Assembly (NCBI RefSeq): GCF_019511525.1 | Contig: NZ_JAEUAT010000030.1 | Span: forward strand, 1 to 51,971 | Source: Rhizobium cauense | GTDB taxonomy: Bacteria > Pseudomonadota > Alphaproteobacteria > Rhizobiales > Rhizobiaceae | Length of the DNA: 51,971 nucleotides | Direction: 5' to 3' | Part shown: in pieces, positions 10,901-18,182 of the stretch | Position numbering within the stretch: the stretch's first letter is position 1 | Layout of the letters: every line of letters starts with the position of its first letter | Notes under the pieces: generated by a model | Told to the model about the DNA's origin: nothing | Seen by the model: only the letters and a program-made list of their open reading frames with translations | The model's database searches: none | Program-made: the position numbers and the translations under genes

Positions 10901-13900
10901 CGCAGCGACCGCCACCGTCGGAGCCGAGAACACTGTCTCGGTAACGCCATGGCCGTCTGTGAAGATCGCCTTCACGCGCAGGGACGATCCGACTAGATCG
11001 GGGGTGACCCGGAACGTCGTGCCATCGGCGCTCTGGAAAGCCAGATCGCCCAGTGGCAGCAGGATGATGTCTTCGAAGATGCCCGAACCAGGGGTCGCCT
11101 CGAACTGCCAGTGATAGGAGATGGAGCCTGGAATAATGCCGTTGACGGCACCGGGCCCGGTGTCAGCGTCGGTTACCCCCGCGATCGAGACTCGCAGGAG
11201 CTGTCCTGAGGTCGGTGTGTTGTCGGCTGCGTTGGTTTCTGCGTCAAGGAGGGCGAGCTGGCCGGTCGGGTTGATGTTTTGACCGATGCCGTTCGGAAGC
11301 GTCAGGGTCTGATCGGCAAATTGCAGCCGCTCGACATTGACAAGCGTATCGGTGCCATCCGTGCCGACATTGTCGGTGACGGTGGTGATGCCATTGGTTG
11401 TCGTGACAGTGTAGTCGGCCCTGTTGCCGGAGAAGATCGCGGTATCGAAGCTGTTATCATCGTCTTTCAGCTCGCGCACCGCCACGAGTTGACCGGGATT
11501 CCAGACGCCGTTCAGCATGTTCTGCAGCAGTTGCGGAGCGACCATGCTGTCGAAAGTTGCGATCTCCGCGCCCGTGCCATCGGCATTCGCCCGCACGCTG
11601 ATGCGCACATTCAGCCACCGGTCACCGTCGATCAGGTCGTCGCCGCCGCGGCCCTCGAGCAGGTCACTGCCGGCGCCGCCGAGCATGATGTTGCCGGTGG
11701 CAAAGCCCGCAGGCGAGAGCCCGGCCTGGCTCAAGAGTGCTGATAGCCCGTCGATCAGGGCGACGTTGGTCAGCACGCCGCCCGTGGCACCGCCATGGTT
11801 GAGGATCGTGACCGCGTCGACATCGTCGCCGCGCAAGATGTCGGCAAAGCGTGAGCCGGACAGCCCTTCTACCTCGGCAAAGCGGTCGAGGATTGAAGCC
11901 GGTGAGGCAGCCACGGGCTGGACAACGCCGGTGTTGGCAGCAGGCGTTTCGCCGTGGGGCTGGGCCAGTGCGGCCAGCGTCAGGTCGACGGTGACGCCCT
12001 GGTTGTCGTTCTTGTAGGTAACCCAGTCGAAGCCGGACATGCCGTCCATCTTGTCCTGAGCGTCGCTGCCGACGAAGATGTCGTCGCCGCCTTCACCGAT
12101 GAATTCGTCGAAGCCGCCACCACCGATGAAAATGTCGTTGCCGATGACGTTGTCAGCCAGTAGGGGTGCAAAGTTGTCGCCAGGGGCGCCGTCCTGCGTG
12201 CCTTTCTCGATCCAGTCGTCACCTTCGTTGCCGGTCGGTGGCAGGCTGGTCTTGGCGCTGTAAATGAAGTCGTCACCCTGTCCACCGAAGGTGGTCGAGA
12301 TATCTTCCATCGTGACGATGTAATCTTTACCAGCGCCGCCCAGAATGAGGTTGCCAGCACCGCCGACCATCATGTTGCCGGCGTGGATGACGTCGTTGCC
12401 TTCGCCGCCTTCGAGCCGGTCGTCGCCACCCAGGTCCTGGATGATGTCGTCGCCAGCGCCGCCGAGGATGGTGTCATTGCCATAGCCACCCTCCAGTCGG
12501 TCGTTGCCGCCATCGCCATAGAGCGTGTCGTCGCCGTCGCCAGAGATGATGATGTCGTTGCCCTCGGTGCCACCGAGGACGACGTGATCCTCGCCGGTGT
12601 AGTGAAGGTAGTTCGTGTCGGCGGTCGCCGTCGCCGGATTATCGCGGATGACGAGCGGAACGACTTCGATGCCATTAATCTCGATGCCGCCGGTCGGATC
12701 CGCGCGGCCATCGAGACCGAGCCCGGTGTGTTGTCGGGCTTGATCGACTTCGAGCGTGAAGTTCGGCGTCGTGAAGATCGCGTTCGGCAGGTGCGTCGCA
12801 TCGCTGTTCAGCATGACCAGCTTGGCGAACGAATTGTTTTCCAGCTCGGCCGCGAAATTCATGCCGGCTGTGCGCGACAGATAGTAGAAGCGGTCGCCGT
12901 TCTGCAGCGATTCAAGCTGGGTCTCGAAGACGAAGTTGAACGTCGAGCCAAGCATGCCACCAAACGGCATCTTTTCTTCGGCAAGGCCGCCAATCCAGAA
13001 GTCGACATCATTGAGGCCGCCAAGCGAGCCACCGGCAAACGCACCAGTCGCGTTCAGGAAGTCGAGGCGGTCCCCCGGTTCTCCGGCGCCGCCAAGGACG
13101 ATCAGGGTTGCAGCCGCGCGCTTGCCAGCCAGTGTTGTTGCGCTGGTGATCGACGTATGCGTGCCATAGGCGGCGATGAAGTTGATCAGGGATTCGGCAT
13201 GCTTCAGATGGCCGGCAAAGTCGGCCCAACTGATGTAGGGCTTGAGCTGGCTGTCGCCGGTCATGGCGAAGAACTCGGCCCGCGCATTGTTGAGCGAGGG
13301 AATGCCGGTATCCCGGCCGCGTGCAATGTTCAGTGCCGGCAGGTCGAGTGGCAGGCCGAGCAGGTTGTTACGCAGCGCCTCGGTGACAAATTCGTCGATT
13401 TCGTTGCCGACCTGGCGGGTGACGCCACGTACGATCGCACCGGTCGCCTCTTCGGGCGTCACGCCGCTTGCGGCATAGGCCAGCGGATTGAGGAAGGCCG
13501 CAATAAGGCCGAGCTGCGGGTCGCCGCCGACGGTGTTGAAGTTAGGGTCGTAGCGATCGACCGTCTCGGTCAGCATCGAATGGCCGAACCGGTAAACCGT
13601 GTGGGCGAACTCCGCAAGGATCGCCGGGTTGATCGTGGTGTCATAACCGTTTGGTGCCAGGAATTCATCGACCTGGGGCTGGACAGTGCGGGCGAACTCT
13701 TCGAACACCAGATGCTGGTACTGCATTTCGGTGCCGAACTTCGCAGACTGGAACAGGCGTTCGCCATTCCAGTCGAGTGCATCGATTTGGGCCTGCGTCA
13801 GCGGGAATGTTGTCGTGTCTGGATCCAGCGGCGTATCGAGCCATTGGTTCAGGAAGGCGACATCGCCAGTCGCCAAGGCTACGTCCTTGGTCTGCTGGAC

Positions 13901-15163
13901 AAGGCGATTGTGTTCCGAGTGGAATACGGCGTGTACGGCAGTAAGGCCGATATTTTCGTTCACACGGCCGTCACCGGCGATGTAATGCGCGTCGAGAAGT
14001 TCGTTGTCGTAATCGCCGGCAGCAAGCGGGCCAGTGTTGACGACGCCATCTGCATCTGGGGTCTTGCCAGTCGGATCGGCACTGTGCGCGATGTCGTTGA
14101 GGAAGGCATGGCCGGTACGGGCAGCGCCCGCAAGGCTGATCGGAGCATCCGGATTACCCTCGGTGAAGCTGCCGTCGGTCATCATGACCAAGGGGAACCC
14201 ATTGGGTCCCCGGAAGAAATTGCCATAGGCGTCAACGGCCAGTACTGGCACATTGCCGACATCGGCATCGGTGAGATTGATGCCGAGAATGTCACGCGCC
14301 TGCGCCTTGACAACAGCCCAGGTCGCCATGCCGCCAATCTCGAGATCATCAGCCGTTCCGAACCGGCCATCAGCGCCAAGGTCGCGGTTGGTGATCAGTG
14401 CGCCGGTCGCCTCCGGATCGCCATTGGCATTCAGCTCATAGGCACGCAGGAACACCTGATGTGAGGCATTCGAGGCGTAGGTCTGGCTCTGGTCGACGAA
14501 GGGCGAAGTCGTGTTGGTCGCGGCCTGCCCTCCGGCAGCACGTTGCAGGACCATGAAGTTCAGGGCGCCAGGCGCTGTGCTAAAGAGCGGGTCATCCTCC
14601 TTCAATGGAATGAAGACGATTTCGGTCTGGCTCTGGCTCTTGGTCACCAGATCGAGACCATGGTCGAAGAACTGTCCGAAGAAGGTCATCCAGGCGTTGA
14701 ACGGTGCCGACAGACCCACATCGGGTGTGATGTTTGGAATGAAATTGACGGGGACATCGTCTGCTGTGCCGAAGATCCCATCCAACCCGGGGCTTATGAC
14801 GGTGCTTGATCCCGGGTTCTGACTAGCTGCGGCCTGCGCTGCCGGGTTGTTATTTGTCTGATCGACGATCAGGTTGCTAATTGTTCGCGGTTCAGAATCA
14901 ACGACCAGGGCGCCCGGAACAGCGTAGCTGGTGCCCGCCTCCGCCGGTTGAAACGAGGCGTCAGTCAAGCGCGGGAACGCCAGGTCCGCAGCACCGAATT
15001 CGGGATGGGCCAGATTGTTGAACGAGCCATCGACTGTCCGCAGCCCGAATGGCAACTGGGCGCTTGGCAAGATGTCAGACAGGCTTTCGCCCGCAGCATT
15101 TCGCTCCGCAATAATGATCTGTTGCAAGATGAATTCCAGGTCAGAGCGAATAAATTGTACCAT
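2000..15163 (-). CDS. Giant secreted RTX protein with three animal-type haem peroxidase domains
   Basis: The product has 4387 residues from ATG 15163, which has a GGAGGG site 5 bases upstream; a longer in-frame extension to 15334 lacks such support. Each of three peroxidase domains keeps a distal Asp-His (FDHGLD; His168, His1660, His3391), a catalytic Arg with Glu at +3 (GDGRxNEN; Arg400, Arg1920, Arg3573) and a proximal His in YRFGHS (His528, His2049, His3670). RTX nonapeptides (GGxGxDxUx) follow domains 1 and 2, recur near 2975-3070 and end the protein near 4100-4240. Ig-like/RTX linkers follow modules 1 and 2, and an Asp-rich repeat linker lies near 3940-4080. The C-terminus (FVLMLKG...LTASDF) resembles a type I secretion signal. 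It is probably exported by the adjacent system and binds Ca2+ outside the cell. The likely activity is haem-dependent peroxidation, as in PehA/peroxicin-type bacterial peroxidases; the substrate is unknown. Confidence 0.92.
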   Translation of the reverse strand: MVQFIRSDLEFILQQIIIAERNAAGESLSDILPSAQLPFGLRTVDGSFNNLAHPEFGAADLAFPRLTDASFQPAEAGTSYAVPGALVVDSEPRTISNLIVDQTNNNPAAQAAASQNPGSSTVISPGLDGIFGTADDVPVNFIPNITPDVGLSAPFNAWMTFFGQFFDHGLDLVTKSQSQTEIVFIPLKEDDPLFSTAPGALNFMVLQRAAGGQAATNTTSPFVDQSQTYASNASHQVFLRAYELNANGDPEATGALITNRDLGADGRFGTADDLEIGGMATWAVVKAQARDILGINLTDADVGNVPVLAVDAYGNFFRGPNGFPLVMMTDGSFTEGNPDAPISLAGAARTGHAFLNDIAHSADPTGKTPDADGVVNTGPLAAGDYDNELLDAHYIAGDGRVNENIGLTAVHAVFHSEHNRLVQQTKDVALATGDVAFLNQWLDTPLDPDTTTFPLTQAQIDALDWNGERLFQSAKFGTEMQYQHLVFEEFARTVQPQVDEFLAPNGYDTTINPAILAEFAHTVYRFGHSMLTETVDRYDPNFNTVGGDPQLGLIAAFLNPLAYAASGVTPEEATGAIVRGVTRQVGNEIDEFVTEALRNNLLGLPLDLPALNIARGRDTGIPSLNNARAEFFAMTGDSQLKPYISWADFAGHLKHAESLINFIAAYGTHTSITSATTLAGKRAAATLIVLGGAGEPGDRLDFLNATGAFAGGSLGGLNDVDFWIGGLAEEKMPFGGMLGSTFNFVFETQLESLQNGDRFYYLSRTAGMNFAAELENNSFAKLVMLNSDATHLPNAIFTTPNFTLEVDQARQHTGLGLDGRADPTGGIEINGIEVVPLVIRDNPATATADTNYLHYTGEDHVVLGGTEGNDIIISGDGDDTLYGDGGNDRLEGGYGNDTILGGAGDDIIQDLGGDDRLEGGEGNDVIHAGNMMVGGAGNLILGGAGKDYIVTMEDISTTFGGQGDDFIYSAKTSLPPTGNEGDDWIEKGTQDGAPGDNFAPLLADNVIGNDIFIGGGGFDEFIGEGGDDIFVGSDAQDKMDGMSGFDWVTYKNDNQGVTVDLTLAALAQPHGETPAANTGVVQPVAASPASILDRFAEVEGLSGSRFADILRGDDVDAVTILNHGGATGGVLTNVALIDGLSALLSQAGLSPAGFATGNIMLGGAGSDLLEGRGGDDLIDGDRWLNVRISVRANADGTGAEIATFDSMVAPQLLQNMLNGVWNPGQLVAVRELKDDDNSFDTAIFSGNRADYTVTTTNGITTVTDNVGTDGTDTLVNVERLQFADQTLTLPNGIGQNINPTGQLALLDAETNAADNTPTSGQLLRVSIAGVTDADTGPGAVNGIIPGSISYHWQFEATPGSGIFEDIILLPLGDLAFQSADGTTFRVTPDLVGSSLRVKAIFTDGHGVTETVFSAPTVAVAAGAPAPTPVAPIQVADATAGGEGIMLVRSDLNFILDQIKIAEANALGTPLTSLLPNVRVPLGLRTVDGSGNNLLNHNQSETFGAADNTFPRVTEPVFKPAQGGTSYQDTTDTFVIDSQPRTISNLVVDQTMNNPAAIAAALRNAGSENIAADSAAVTTAYQALNTAKAGTDQAAITAAQANFDAVAESLGLTVVTSPGLDGQFGTADDKQVFEIPNIAPDAGLSAPFNAWMTFFGQFFDHGLDLVTKGGSGTVFIPLQPDDPLFVPGSPTNFMVLTRATNQPGADGILGTADDIHEHTNTTTPFVDQNQTYSSHPSHQVFLRGYELNADNEPVATGRLITNRDLGLDGKFGTADDTEIGGMATWKVVKAQARDILGINLTDADYDNVPLLATDAYGNFIKGPNGFPQVVMKGLDGIGGTADDILVEGDPLSPISLTDAVRTGHAFLNDIAHNAVPVFSGGVLVPDADTDAGNAVAFGPGGNNLEYDNELLDAHYIAGDGRVNENIGLTAVHAIFHSEHNRLVEQTKNTVLASGDVAFLKEWIILPEGEDIGTFPTTADEIAALQWNGERLFQTAKFGTEMQYQHLVFEEFARTIQPNVDLFFAPTQVYDVDLDPSIVAEFAHTVYRFGHSMLTETVDRFDPNFDVVGDPNSANADQQLGLIAAFLNPLAFAASGTDPEEAVSAIVRGVTRQVGNEIDEFVTEALRNNLLGLPLDLPAINIARGRDTGIPSLNEVRRQIFTATGEVQLKPYTSWADLVQSLKHPDSLINFIAAYGTHAELLAADVNTMAEKRAVATALVLGGSATINAGTASERIFTADEADRLAFLNATGTYAGGSLGGLNNVDLWIGGLAEEKMPFGGMLGSTFNFIFENQLEKLQDGDRFYYLERTAGLSFNAELESNSFAKLIMANSTATHLPGVVFTTPGFTLEVDPTKQHTGLNEAGPDGIQLDDPNTLVDESADNVVGADGIAGNSDPTNGDPLLPLVIRDNPDTAGPDSNYLRYTGDQHVVLGGTDGNDIILSSEGDDTVWGDAGNDRIDGGDGNDQLRGGSGDDIITDTGGDDNIQGGDGNDVLHGGNGVNLIIGGFGSDFIVTGEDASEAIGGQGNDFILGSKANEQDMGNEGDDWIEKGTSDGAPGDNFDPLGNDPIIGNDVFIGDGENDKFNGEGGDDIMAGKTGLGDRFIGGSGYDWAIYKYNDTGVYIDISDRFFDQPAVPGGSTSLSRFDFVEGLSGSRFGDVLHGDDSDATTLPTAGATGSVLTNIDLINGLRALLPPGATFFDGGNIMLGGGGSDIIEGRGGNDIIDGDRHLNVRISVRTNIDDPATEIASFDSLEPMVPFMLNGTYNPGQLVVVREILTGTAAFDTAVFSGRLADYSVTTVGGVTTVTDNVGTDGTDRLTNIERLQFSDGSLVLGGTNAAPSGVMSILDGGGTPVETAATGTVLTVSLDGITDADNETTNNPTGTIAGPVDYFWQVETVPGTGVYEDILTFGAGEVERAHGTSFKVTDAEAGLNLRVRAIYQDGNGTLEQIYSALPLVPGVGVTLVGTRAADTLTGTEFADTITGDRGDDTILGLGGDDTIDAGRGADTVDGGDGDDTILGDRDNDTLNGGAGDDNIDGGRGDDTINGGLGNDAILGDRGNDLIIVGSTEGRDIIDGGRDTDTVRIVGDASAEAFRVYARANAIAAGITVAAATEIVVTRGTAVVAELANIEEIQITGGGGGDTFQVIGNFAATTLFTNTITIDGSSGDDTVDITSLTSAHRIVFTSNGGHDTIIGTLRPQDVIKLAPGATLADYTSTTANGMTTMSNGTHSITFASAGTPTFEADAGSGGGSGGNGNGDNGGGGDTGGGGNDDPAGNGAFHLTASDLTALKNLVNGLEGGEDNDAVGIRDLEGTGNNRAHPNYGSADQPFIRLTDAHFGDYNDSTHNRDINPLFNGLDPRAISNALGAQEANLAPSAEHANSLFTAFGQYFDHGLDFLPKGGNGTIQIGAPGAGHTPGTDNPADLTRGTVAGFDANGIPENLNKTSPFADQNQAYGSDELVGQFLREGDGNGGFSGRLLAGAPDPSNPNFNLLPNLRELIMHHWANNTVFTAASLPGGHMAFRDYFAGLVDANGHINEAMLPQMSSNFMGSGFALLLDTNPFVSLLDHYVAGDGRANENIALTAIHTIWARNHNFHVAGLLEAGFTGTAEELFQAAKVINETEYQRVVYTDFVDKLLGGMKGDGEHGFNEYNPDVDARVSHEFATAAYRFGHSLIGQNLTVMDAQGHPTQVALFDAFLNPTNDASAFTAPLPPGYVPQPGYEQLGINGVLAGGVVQAAEEVDVNIVDAVRNDLVRTSADVFAFDVAREWDVGLGSMNQIRADLLASTDPYVHEAVGFAGDLTPYTSWEDFQTRNGLSDTVISQFRQAYPDLVLQAGDIAKFKDINPNIEVTIQPDGTGVVKGIDRVDLFVGGLAEKHINGGVVGQTFWVILHEQLDRIQEGDRLYYLERVENLDFYDIVEEQGFAAIIARNTGLTNLPENIFGTNPQDDQDDDDDQNQGGGDDDGNTGGDDDGQNGGGDDGDDDDDQNQGGDDDDDGDDDGQNGGGDDGGGDDDQNQGGDDDDDGDDDGQNGGGDDGGGDDDQNQGGDDDDDGDDDGSSGGGDDDDNSSGGDDDNSSGGDDDDDGTTPLPVAARTLIGTVAADVLLGAGGADTILGGGAGDIVVGDAGSDILKGEDGDDVITAGDGDDSVTGGDGNDELHGGSGDDMLFGNAGRDMIHGEGGNDFIEGGAGEDQVWAGAGNDTVIASAGDGDDQYWGGDGNDTLDYAVATANLTVDLGNGFMQRGQVSGGTTGTDVVYGFENVVTGSGHDTITATAAVNIMDGGLGNDTFRFLSAGAANGDTIHGFQPGDKIDFAAIDANTGAAGVQHFSLASGGSLTAAGQVVVTHEVLDGNEFTVIHANVDSNTDADFVLMLKGNYNLTASDFNGVS
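3031..3282. repeat. 84-bp tandem repeat, about 3 copies, coding an Asp/Gly/Asn/Gln linker
   Basis: The landmark CACCCTGGTTCTGATCG recurs at 3031, 3115 and 3199, an exact 84-bp period (28 residues). The third copy is degenerate and the flanks (2920-3030, 3283-3340) hold shorter GAC/GGC-type runs. The encoded peptide is almost only Asp, Gly, Asn, Gln and a few Ser, so it should be a highly acidic, disordered and possibly Ca2+-binding spacer between the third peroxidase domain and the terminal RTX block. Confidence 0.9.
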
Positions 15164-15653
15164 GCCACCCTCCAATAGTTGCCTTGAGCCTTTGACAAAG
15201 CTTCGCCCCCGCACGAGTGAAGTGCGTTGCCGACTGGGTACGCTGCCGGAGCTATGTCCAGGACTGTTAGATGGGCCCCCCCGGGCCAATTGTTTGGTGA
15301 TTATGCGAGTTCGAGCACCTGTACGCGAGTACACTAAGTCGCACGATCAGCGAGACCACAGTCTAGTGGTCGATTGCACTATAGTCGCACTATCTTCGAG
15401 TCTTTAGTCTCAGACCAAAGTCTCAGTTTTCCGATCTAGGATGATGGTGTTTCGACACCCAGCAGAACCCTGTAGTGGGCAGCCTCTCTGGTCAACTGCG
15501 GTCGCTTTGCCTAGCAGGTACCGAATGTCGGACCCTAGCCCTTGGTGACGTAGGTGGCACGCGCTACCGAACACCGATCGGCTTTGCTCCGTCGTGCATC
15601 CAAAGGGCTGCAAATCCGGCGCAGTATTGATAGCCTGCGCCTAAAACTCGAGT
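15164..15653. promoter_or_regulatory. 490-bp gene-free region upstream of the peroxidase gene, with short repeats
   Basis: No convincing gene lies here. Between the SDR gene end and the peroxidase start there is an inverted repeat GACCAC-N6-GTGGTC (15354-15371), a direct repeat GCACTAT at 15376-15382 and 15387-15393 (11-bp period), and AGTCGCAC at 15337-15344 and 15383-15390. These could be regulator-binding sites for the peroxidase operon, which would be transcribed leftward from here. No clear -35/-10 pair was found. Confidence 0.4.
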
Positions 15654-16415
15654 TTAGACGATTGTTTCGCCGCCATCGACCACGAGGATTTGTCCAGTCA
15701 TATAGGAAGACCGGTCTGAAACAAGAAAGAGGATAGGTTCGGCGATTTCGGAAACGTTTGCCCAACGCCCGAGCGGAACCTTTTTTGCGATATAGTCCTC
15801 GATCGCAGCGCGCCCGCCCATCTGGGCTATGAATGGCTCATTGAACGGCGTATCGACCCAACCGGGGCAGAGTGCATTGACGCGAACGCCGAACCTCGCA
15901 TAGTCGCCGGCCATCTGCCGGGTCATAGCGATGACTGCGTGCTTGGTCGTCGTATAGGCAATCATCTCGCGGTCGTAGAGCACACCTGAAGACGAAGAGG
16001 TATTGAGGATCACGCCCTTTCCTGCGTTTTTCATGATGGGCATGACAAAGCGCGACGCCATGAAATGCGCCCGGACATTGAGGCTCCACGACTTTTCGAA
16101 CCCTTCCACAGGCACTTCCTCCAGGTCGCCAGCGACCTGTGCTCCTGCGTGATTGTGCAGAATATCGATGCGTCCACATCGTGCCGCGACAGACAAAATG
16201 CCATTTTCCAGCGCTTTGTCGTCGGTGACGTCGACCGGAAGGCTTTCGGCACTCCCTCCCGTCTCGACGATCTGGCGAACCGTTTCTTCTGCATTGGCGA
16301 GATTAGTGTCCGCGACGACAATATGGGCACCCTCGCGCGCCATGATCAGTGCACCTGCCCGGCCAATACCCGAGCCCGCCCCGGTGATGATTGCAACGCG
16401 ATCCTTGAGTATCAT
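15654..16415 (-). CDS. Short-chain dehydrogenase/reductase (SDR)
   Basis: A classical SDR of 253 residues. The N-terminal cofactor motif is TGAGSGIG (TGxxxGxG), followed by a NAG-type motif that reads NHAG rather than NNAG. The catalytic Ser lies in NTSSSSG and the Tyr-Lys pair in YTTTK. The Asp after the second beta strand (VVADT) suggests NAD(H) preference. It starts 13 bp after the permease stop with a GGGGAG site, so it is the last gene of the ABC operon and probably oxidises the imported compound or a derivative. The substrate cannot be told from sequence. Confidence 0.88.
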   Translation of the reverse strand: MILKDRVAIITGAGSGIGRAGALIMAREGAHIVVADTNLANAEETVRQIVETGGSAESLPVDVTDDKALENGILSVAARCGRIDILHNHAGAQVAGDLEEVPVEGFEKSWSLNVRAHFMASRFVMPIMKNAGKGVILNTSSSSGVLYDREMIAYTTTKHAVIAMTRQMAGDYARFGVRVNALCPGWVDTPFNEPFIAQMGGRAAIEDYIAKKVPLGRWANVSEIAEPILFLVSDRSSYMTGQILVVDGGETIV

Positions 16416-16428
16416 GACATCTCCCCGG

Positions 16429-17241
16429 TCAGTTTGTCGTTGTCTTTTCGCGCATCAGGAAGCGCGCGATGAGAATGAGGACGAGTGATGCGATCAAGAC
16501 CATCGTCGCGATCGCATTTATTTCCGGCGTCACGCCGCGGCGGATCGAAGCGAAGACGTAGATCGGCAGCGTTGTGTTCGATCCGGCGACGAAGAAGGCA
16601 ATGATGAAATCGTCGAAGGAGAAGGTGAACGCGAGCAGAAAGCCGGCGAGAATGGACGGCATGATCTGCGGTAGCACGATCTGCCGGAAGGTCGTGAGCG
16701 GCGTCGCATAGAGATCGCTCGATGCCTCAACGATGTCACGTCCGAGGCTGGCGATGCGCGCTTTGACGATCATCGTCACCAGCGCCATGGTGAAGAGCCC
16801 ATGGGCCGCGATGATCGATCCGTATCCAAGTGCCAACCTCGGCGGCTGATCGCCCGGCCAGATCGCGGCGATGGCTGGGTTGATAAAACCGAAGACCTCG
16901 ACCAGTGCCACCAGCGTCGCGATGCCGATGACGACGCCCGGTACCACGATGGCAGCAGCGAACAGCCCGTCGAAAAGAGCGCGCATCCTGGCACTCAGCC
17001 GCTCCATGCCGATGGCCGCCATCGTCCCGAAGATCGCGGCCAGTGCCGCGCTGGTAAAGGCGATGATCAGGCTGTTCTGCAAAGCATCCATCAGGAATGT
17101 GTTGGAGAGTGCCCGCCCGTACCACTGCGTCGAGAAGCCCACAAACTCGCTGGCATTGCGCCCAGAGTTGAAGGAAAACAACACGACCAGTGCGATTGGC
17201 GTGTAGAGAAAGAGATAGACGAAGGTAACCAGCGCGCGCAT
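16429..17241 (-). CDS. ABC transporter permease, PotC-like
   Basis: Inner-membrane permease of 270 residues with about six hydrophobic segments. The EAA-type cytoplasmic loop is seen around DLYATPLTTFRQIVLPQIMPSI, here quoted in part as VEASSDLYATP and LPQIMPSI. It belongs to the spermidine/putrescine (PotC/PotI) family. Its ATG overlaps the TGA of the preceding permease gene by one base, so the two are translationally coupled and probably form a heterodimeric channel. Confidence 0.9.
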   Translation of the reverse strand: MRALVTFVYLFLYTPIALVVLFSFNSGRNASEFVGFSTQWYGRALSNTFLMDALQNSLIIAFTSAALAAIFGTMAAIGMERLSARMRALFDGLFAAAIVVPGVVIGIATLVALVEVFGFINPAIAAIWPGDQPPRLALGYGSIIAAHGLFTMALVTMIVKARIASLGRDIVEASSDLYATPLTTFRQIVLPQIMPSILAGFLLAFTFSFDDFIIAFFVAGSNTTLPIYVFASIRRGVTPEINAIATMVLIASLVLILIARFLMREKTTTN

Positions 17242-18107
17242 CAGACGAGATCCACCTGACGCGTGCCGGCGACGCGCCAGGCGATGCGCATGGCGACCAG
17301 CAGGATGATGACGACGACTGCGACCAGCGTCACCGCAATCGCCGAGCCGAACGGCCAGTTACGCGATTGCAGGAAGAGATCGACCAGTGCATTGCCAATG
17401 AAGAACACCTTGCCGCCGCCGAGCAACTGCGGGATCAGATACTCGCCGAGCAGCAGGATCGTCACAAGCGCCACTCCGGTCATCACACCGGGCAGCGACA
17501 GTGGCAGAGTAATGCCGAAGAACGTCGAGACCGGCTTGGCGCCGAGATCGGCGGACGCCTCCAAAAGGCGCTGGTCGAGTTTCTCAAGACTGACATAGAT
17601 CGGCATGATCATGAGCGGCAGGTAGCCATAGACGATCCCCAAAAGCACGGCCCCGGGTGTATTGATCAGTCTGACATTCTCGATGCCGAAGAATTCCAGA
17701 AGATGGGGGATACCGCGGGCGCCGAGCAGGTACATCCAGGCATAGGTGCGCACGAGAAGGCTTGTCCAGAAGGGAACGACGACAAGCGAGACCAGCAGCA
17801 GACGCCGCTTCGGACTTGCCTTGACCGCCAGATAATAGGCAACCGGATAGGCGACCAGTAGACAGGCTGCAGCACCGATCGGTGCCAGGATCAGCGTATT
17901 GACGAAAGCGGCGGACCTGGAGCCCAGATTGGCGAACTGCGCAAAGGTGAATGCCGCCTGGTAGCCGCCCTCCGGCGCCCGTTCGCCGAAGGCGAAGATG
18001 ATGATGGCGATGAAGGGAAGCACCAGGAAGACGAACAGCCAGATGCTGGCCGGCCCGACAAGGGCAGCAGTGACGAGGCGCCGTTTCGTGGCAAGGGTCA
18101 GGGGCAT
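17241..18107 (-). CDS. ABC transporter permease, PotB-like
   Basis: A 288-residue membrane protein with an N-terminal transmembrane segment after KRRLVTAALVGPAS and the conserved EASADLGAKP...ITLPLSLPG loop that docks on the ATPase. The family is PotB/PotH-like (polyamine, opine or related cationic solutes). A GGAAAAGAAG site precedes ATG 18107. It follows the binding-protein gene after a hairpin (18140-18166), a common arrangement that lowers permease relative to binding-protein expression. Confidence 0.9.
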   Translation of the reverse strand: MPLTLATKRRLVTAALVGPASIWLFVFLVLPFIAIIIFAFGERAPEGGYQAAFTFAQFANLGSRSAAFVNTLILAPIGAAACLLVAYPVAYYLAVKASPKRRLLLVSLVVVPFWTSLLVRTYAWMYLLGARGIPHLLEFFGIENVRLINTPGAVLLGIVYGYLPLMIMPIYVSLEKLDQRLLEASADLGAKPVSTFFGITLPLSLPGVMTGVALVTILLLGEYLIPQLLGGGKVFFIGNALVDLFLQSRNWPFGSAIAVTLVAVVVIILLVAMRIAWRVAGTRQVDLV

Positions 18108-18139
18108 GCGTCTTCTTTTCCGAAAGTCCGTGAGGCGGT

Positions 18140-18166
18140 CCGGCCCCCGCCAAATGCGGAGACCGG
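18140..18166 (-). other. mRNA hairpin after the PotD-like binding-protein gene
   Basis: On the minus-strand transcript the arms CCGGTCTCCGC and GCGGGGGCCGG form an 11-bp stem (two G-U wobbles) around a 5-base loop, 17 bases after the binding-protein stop. No T-run follows. This position fits a 3' stabiliser or partial terminator that raises binding-protein mRNA over downstream permease mRNA. Confidence 0.6.
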
Positions 18167-18182
18167 AACGGCTAATGAGCGA

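Noticed and set aside
15410..15613. 67-codon minus-strand open frame in the peroxidase leader
   Set aside because: No ribosome-binding site, no recognisable motif and atypical composition.
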